64,000 nucleotides of DNA from positions 62,001 to 126,000 of the forward strand of contig CANMHT010000002.1 of assembly GCA_947497755.1 (NCBI GenBank), read 5' to 3'. This DNA is from an uncultured Polaribacter sp. (GTDB lineage Bacteria; Bacteroidota; Bacteroidia; Flavobacteriales; Flavobacteriaceae). A program made the position numbers and the translations under genes. The notes beneath the pieces were generated by a model, which was given only the letters and a program-made list of their open reading frames with translations, was not told where the DNA came from and did not search any database. Below, piece by piece: positions 61,252 to 64,000 of the stretch (position 1 is the stretch's first letter; each line of letters begins with the position of its first letter).

Positions 61252-61848
61252 ATGAAAACAAAACAGCTGATTATAAACAATGCCATTACCTTATTTAATA
61301 CAAAGGGAATAAAGAACGTTACCTTACGAGAAATAGCAGCAACAATTAATAAGAGTTATGGAAATGTAACTTATCATTTTGCAACCAAAGAGCAGTTGTT
61401 GGTGGCCATATTTGAGGAATATAACGAGACGTTAGTGGCGTTGCATAGCAAACCAATAGAAACTGAACATTTGTTGCATTATTTTATGTTGGCTCCAGCG
61501 TTTAGTTTTGATATTACTGTAAAGTATTTGTTTTTATTTGTTGATTATACAGAAATTAAAAGAGCTTATCCTGCATTTATCAGTCAGGTAGAAATTAAAA
61601 ACCAGCAGAGGAAACAGCAATGGAAAGGGCTGTTATTGGCATTGAAAAAGCAAGAATTTTTAAAGAACGAATTGTTAGAAACAGATTTGGACTTTATAAT
61701 GGAGTTAAGTATTGGATTGCGTATGTATTATTTTCAGTCTACTGCCATTGAAGCATTTGATAAAAAGGAGTTTTCTAAAACCGTAAACCGATTGTTATTC
61801 CCTTATTTAAGTGAAAAGGGGAAAAGGTTTTATGGTGAGTATTATTAA
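61252..61848 (+). CDS. TetR-family transcriptional regulator
   Basis: 198 residues; N-terminal helix-turn-helix IINNAITLFNTKGIKNVTLR, EIAATINKSYGNVTYHFATK, and a ligand-binding helical domain with no recognisable specificity. Very short leader after its -7 box. Likely regulates itself and the divergent hydrolase. Confidence 0.92.
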   Translation: MKTKQLIINNAITLFNTKGIKNVTLREIAATINKSYGNVTYHFATKEQLLVAIFEEYNETLVALHSKPIETEHLLHYFMLAPAFSFDITVKYLFLFVDYTEIKRAYPAFISQVEIKNQQRKQQWKGLLLALKKQEFLKNELLETDLDFIMELSIGLRMYYFQSTAIEAFDKKEFSKTVNRLLFPYLSEKGKRFYGEYY

Positions 61849-61868
61849 TTCTTATTGAAAGAATACTT

Positions 61869-62426
61869 CTAATAGTTTCGTAATTTATGTTGTTTGTTAA
61901 CACGTCTATCTGCCATAAATAAATATCTATCAGCTTTTGTAAAAGGAATGTTTAAAAAGGAACATACATTTTTTAAATCCTCTAAATATTTTAGATATAA
62001 CATTATTTGTCTCTCAGTGTTTTTATCACTTGTGTGACTACTTATTTTTAATACTTCTCCTTTATAAATTATTCTATAAACTCGCTGATCAATTATCTGA
62101 TAAACCTTTGGATTTCTAAACCTTAAAATAGTGGATGCCATCGCTAATTGAACACCTTTTGCGTTTAATAATAATCTTAAAATTCGTTTTGTTTTTTCTA
62201 AGTCAAGTTGTTCATCATTTGGATTTATAGAATTCAATTCTGTAATAAGTTCTTGGTCAAATTTAGCATAACGATTAACCTTCCATAAAACAATTTCGTT
62301 TAGTTTGTTTTGATCAAAATCTGAGGTATCTGTATCTAATTTTTCGGTAAGTTCTATTTGATAATTTAGTTTTTTGTCTTCTTCTAAAACTTTAAAATCC
62401 TTGTCAAATACTGTTTTGTGGTTCAT
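61869..62426 (-). CDS. HhH-type DNA-glycosylase-like protein, function unknown
   Basis: 185 residues, mostly helical. The middle, ILRLLLNAKGVQLAMASTIL followed by RFRNPKVYQIIDQRVYRIIY, resembles the helix-hairpin-helix region of OGG-type DNA glycosylases (K-G-V...A-S...I-D). No clear catalytic Lys/Asp pair beyond that can be assigned. It begins 13 bases after the PLD-like gene, same direction, so the two are a unit. Confidence 0.6.
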   Translation of the reverse strand: MNHKTVFDKDFKVLEEDKKLNYQIELTEKLDTDTSDFDQNKLNEIVLWKVNRYAKFDQELITELNSINPNDEQLDLEKTKRILRLLLNAKGVQLAMASTILRFRNPKVYQIIDQRVYRIIYKGEVLKISSHTSDKNTERQIMLYLKYLEDLKNVCSFLNIPFTKADRYLFMADRRVNKQHKLRNY

Positions 62427-62439
62427 TCTTTAGGTTCTT

Positions 62440-63294
62440 CTATTTTAATATTGGGTTGTTCATGCTGGTTTTTCCATAGCTTTCTTTTCCAGTTCTATGA
62501 CAATAATTTTCTTTATAATCATAGTTTTCAAACTGGCGCCATGTTTTAAAAGCATAATAAGAAAATGGTCTTTCCGGGTCATAAGGAATTTGTTCTCCAG
62601 TTCTTATACAGAAGCCAAATTCAGGATCAATATCTAGTTTTTCTGCTCTTTGTGGTTTTTTGTCATAGACTTTATCAACATCGCTTAAATTTTCGTAATC
62701 AAATTCGGATAATGATTTGGTTTCGTAATCATAATCATTAAAGAAATCTATAGAAACATCAAAAAGAATGGTAGAATTTTGATATGCTTTTGTTAGACCA
62801 AGAAATTTCTTTTTGTATTGAGGTTTTCTTAAGAAAACAACATCACTTTTATTAAAAATTAGGTTATCTGTAAAGGCTTCGGTCTCATCGAATAAATTTT
62901 CAGTCGGATTTAAAATACTTTTAGAGAAATGAACCCCATATTCTATATTATTAACCATAGAATAATCATATAAGTTTAATGAAGTAATTAAACCTTCTTT
63001 TTCGTTGCAATAATGTTTTGCGTGTAAATCTTTATTATAAAGAATAGAAATGTTTTTAAAATTTTTAAAATATTCAAGATCATTTTCATTTAAGCTTTTT
63101 TGCTTGTATCCTTCGTTTTTACCAAAGACTAATATTAAATGAACTTCATGTGTTGCTTTTATTTTGTCAAAAATATTTCGAACATGATTATCAAGTTTTA
63201 TAAAAGGAGAAATAATAACTACATACTTTTTTGCATTCCAGATAATATCTGTTAATTTTTCTTCAAGTAGTTTTCCTGTTAAAAATGTACTCAT
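62440..63294 (-). CDS. PLD-like nuclease/phosphodiesterase domain protein with Cys-rich tail
   Basis: 284 residues. Residues 1-125 are PLD-like: IISPFIKLD, then one HKD motif with H91 and K93 in DLHAKHYCNEKEGLITSLNLYD. A single HKD implies a homodimer such as Nuc or BfiI. The tail (about 225-275) has two C-x2-T-G motifs, GFCIRTGEQIPYDPERPFSY and NYCHRTGKE, reminiscent of a small zinc ribbon. ATG 63294 (MSTFLTGKLLEEKL) fits the family start; the open frame extends to 63333. Possible DNA processing or defence role, not shown. Confidence 0.75.
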   Translation of the reverse strand: MSTFLTGKLLEEKLTDIIWNAKKYVVIISPFIKLDNHVRNIFDKIKATHEVHLILVFGKNEGYKQKSLNENDLEYFKNFKNISILYNKDLHAKHYCNEKEGLITSLNLYDYSMVNNIEYGVHFSKSILNPTENLFDETEAFTDNLIFNKSDVVFLRKPQYKKKFLGLTKAYQNSTILFDVSIDFFNDYDYETKSLSEFDYENLSDVDKVYDKKPQRAEKLDIDPEFGFCIRTGEQIPYDPERPFSYYAFKTWRQFENYDYKENYCHRTGKESYGKTSMNNPILK

Positions 63295-63363
63295 GAGGTT
63301 TAGTTTACTGTCTTTTTCTTTATTGTTTAGCAAACTCTAAATAAGAGGAAATCACTAATAAAT

Positions 63364-63387
63364 AAAATAGGTATTTATACCTGTTTT
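63364..63387. repeat. Copy of the ACAGG-N8-CCTGT dyad upstream of the PLD-like gene
   Basis: AAAATAGGTATTTATACCTG plus TTTT. Nineteen bases (AGGTATTTATACCTGTTTT) are identical to the copy at 8359-8377. It lies 70 bases before the PLD-like gene start. Confidence 0.6.
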
Positions 63388-63462
63388 AATAATGAGATTA
63401 TACCTTAGTTTTATTACTTATACCGCTATTACTTATAGTCATTGTGGGCTGTTGTATTTTTA

Positions 63463-63897
63463 TTATTTCATTTTATTTCTTATCCATATTATAGCTAATT
63501 TTATTCCAATAAACACTCCAACTCCAGTTATTAAGAACATTATCCCTTCTCCATCTAATTTATTAAATTTTATAGCTGTAAAAATTGTTTTTAAGAAACC
63601 GTAAGAAATTATCCAAAACGAAAAAAAAAGGTGGAAATTTAAACTCTTAGAATAATTTAAGGAAATCGGATTTTCATTCCAATTTGGTTTTTTGAATTTA
63701 ATTCCTAAAAAACTCCAAAGTTTAATAACTAAAGGGAAAAAAAGTAATGCTATGATGAAAGTGATTAGACTCATACCTAAATAAAAGTCATTTTGCTTAT
63801 CAATGTTCTCATTATGGTCGAAAAGCAACAATGATATTAGACTTATTATTAATATAAATATAGCTTTAACCTTTCCAGTTTTATTCCAATTTTTCAT
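63463..63897 (-). CDS. Small membrane protein of unknown function
   Basis: 144 residues, four hydrophobic segments (about 10-26, 40-62, 88-108, 118-138). No family recognised. It is the last gene in the window, directly preceded by the folded repeat at 63911-63984, an arrangement that resembles one-gene accessory cassettes of Flavobacteriales. Confidence 0.65.
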   Translation of the reverse strand: MKNWNKTGKVKAIFILIISLISLLLFDHNENIDKQNDFYLGMSLITFIIALLFFPLVIKLWSFLGIKFKKPNWNENPISLNYSKSLNFHLFFSFWIISYGFLKTIFTAIKFNKLDGEGIMFLITGVGVFIGIKLAIIWIRNKMK

Positions 63898-63910
63898 TTC
63901 AATTATGTTA

Positions 63911-64000
63911 AAGCCAACTGTTTGCGTATAATTTGTGAGGTAAGAAAATTCGGGGAATTTTCCGTCGTAGAACTTATGTAAGTTGTTTGTGTTTTCAATT
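63911..64000. repeat. Folded repeat at the right edge, possibly cassette-type
   Basis: Two perfect hairpins: GAAAATTC (63944-63951) with GAATTTTC (63955-63962) and AACTTA (63971-63976) with TAAGTT (63979-63984), preceded by GCCAACTGTTTGCGTATAAT. The GCCAAC...GCGTATAAT pattern resembles dispersed repeats next to hypothetical genes in flavobacterial genomes, from memory. It is cut by the window edge. No coding frame is seen from 63898 on. Confidence 0.45.

Noticed and set aside
1..64000. tRNA, rRNA, insertion sequences or prophage genes
   Set aside because: No sequence with a T-loop/anticodon pattern, rRNA-like block, transposase or phage structural gene was seen on either strand.

Overview
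The window looks like chromosome of a low-GC, non-Shine-Dalgarno member of Flavobacteriaceae (Bacteroidota), probably a marine gliding genus close to Tenacibaculum or Polaribacter; the genus is a guess. The reasons are: gliding/type IX secretion genes (gldE-gldD, sprA, remB), the order maeB-ruvA-sprA-gcvH-vanZ-tonB, promoters of the Bacteroidota form TAnnTTTG, near absence of ribosome binding sites, eukaryote-like isoleucyl-tRNA synthetase, and ribosomal protein L21 with a C-terminal extension. No rRNA, tRNA, CRISPR array, complete insertion sequence or prophage was seen.

Layout. 1-7.1 kb: the N-terminal part of a TPR protein that runs off the left edge, then ileS, a DksA/TraR-like regulator and lspA, then a NarL-type response regulator and histidine kinase on the minus strand. 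7.2-9.4 kb: a small minus-strand accessory group in which a lipoprotein and a cytoplasmic-looking small protein share a domain and an almost identical Cys-containing C-terminal tail, with a multi-pass membrane protein between them. 9.5-19.7 kb: DNA repair and housekeeping (uvrC, patatin-barrel protein, RNase E/G, a 29-residue basic protein, HU, mutY, ssb) leading into gldE-gldD. 19.9-28.2 kb: heme A synthase with a copper-type HMA lipoprotein, an EamA exporter, a pair of M16 peptidases, rplU-rpmA and Kdo transferase. 

28.2-39 kb: a molybdenum cofactor cluster (YeeE/YedE sulfur transporter pair, moaA, moeA, orphan LuxR-type response regulator, moaC, a MobB-like/MobA fusion, moeB-rhodanese, a membrane-anchored MutS-like ATPase; then moaE and moaD on the other strand). 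No molybdoenzyme is present in the window. 39-57.6 kb: an outer-membrane DUF5686 protein, malic enzyme, ruvA, the giant sprA translocon, gcvH, vanZ, two TonB-like proteins, deoC, a sugar acetyltransferase and remB, whose N-terminal domain resembles the C-terminal domain of the neighbouring TonB proteins. 57.6-64 kb: a candidate small RNA, a GH130 enzyme, a MarR regulator with a perfect palindromic operator repeated before its partner membrane gene, an alpha/beta hydrolase divergent from a TetR regulator, and at the right edge an accessory patch (HhH-like protein, PLD-like nuclease, membrane protein, folded repeat).

The most unusual items are the paired DFTEPCPDLCD-tailed proteins, a recurrent intergenic dyad ACAGG-N8-CCTGT, the duplicated MarR operator, the TonB-C/RemB fusion, the membrane-anchored MutS-like protein inside the Moco cluster, and the folded repeat at the right edge. 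All statements about families rest on recognising motifs by eye; no searches were run.
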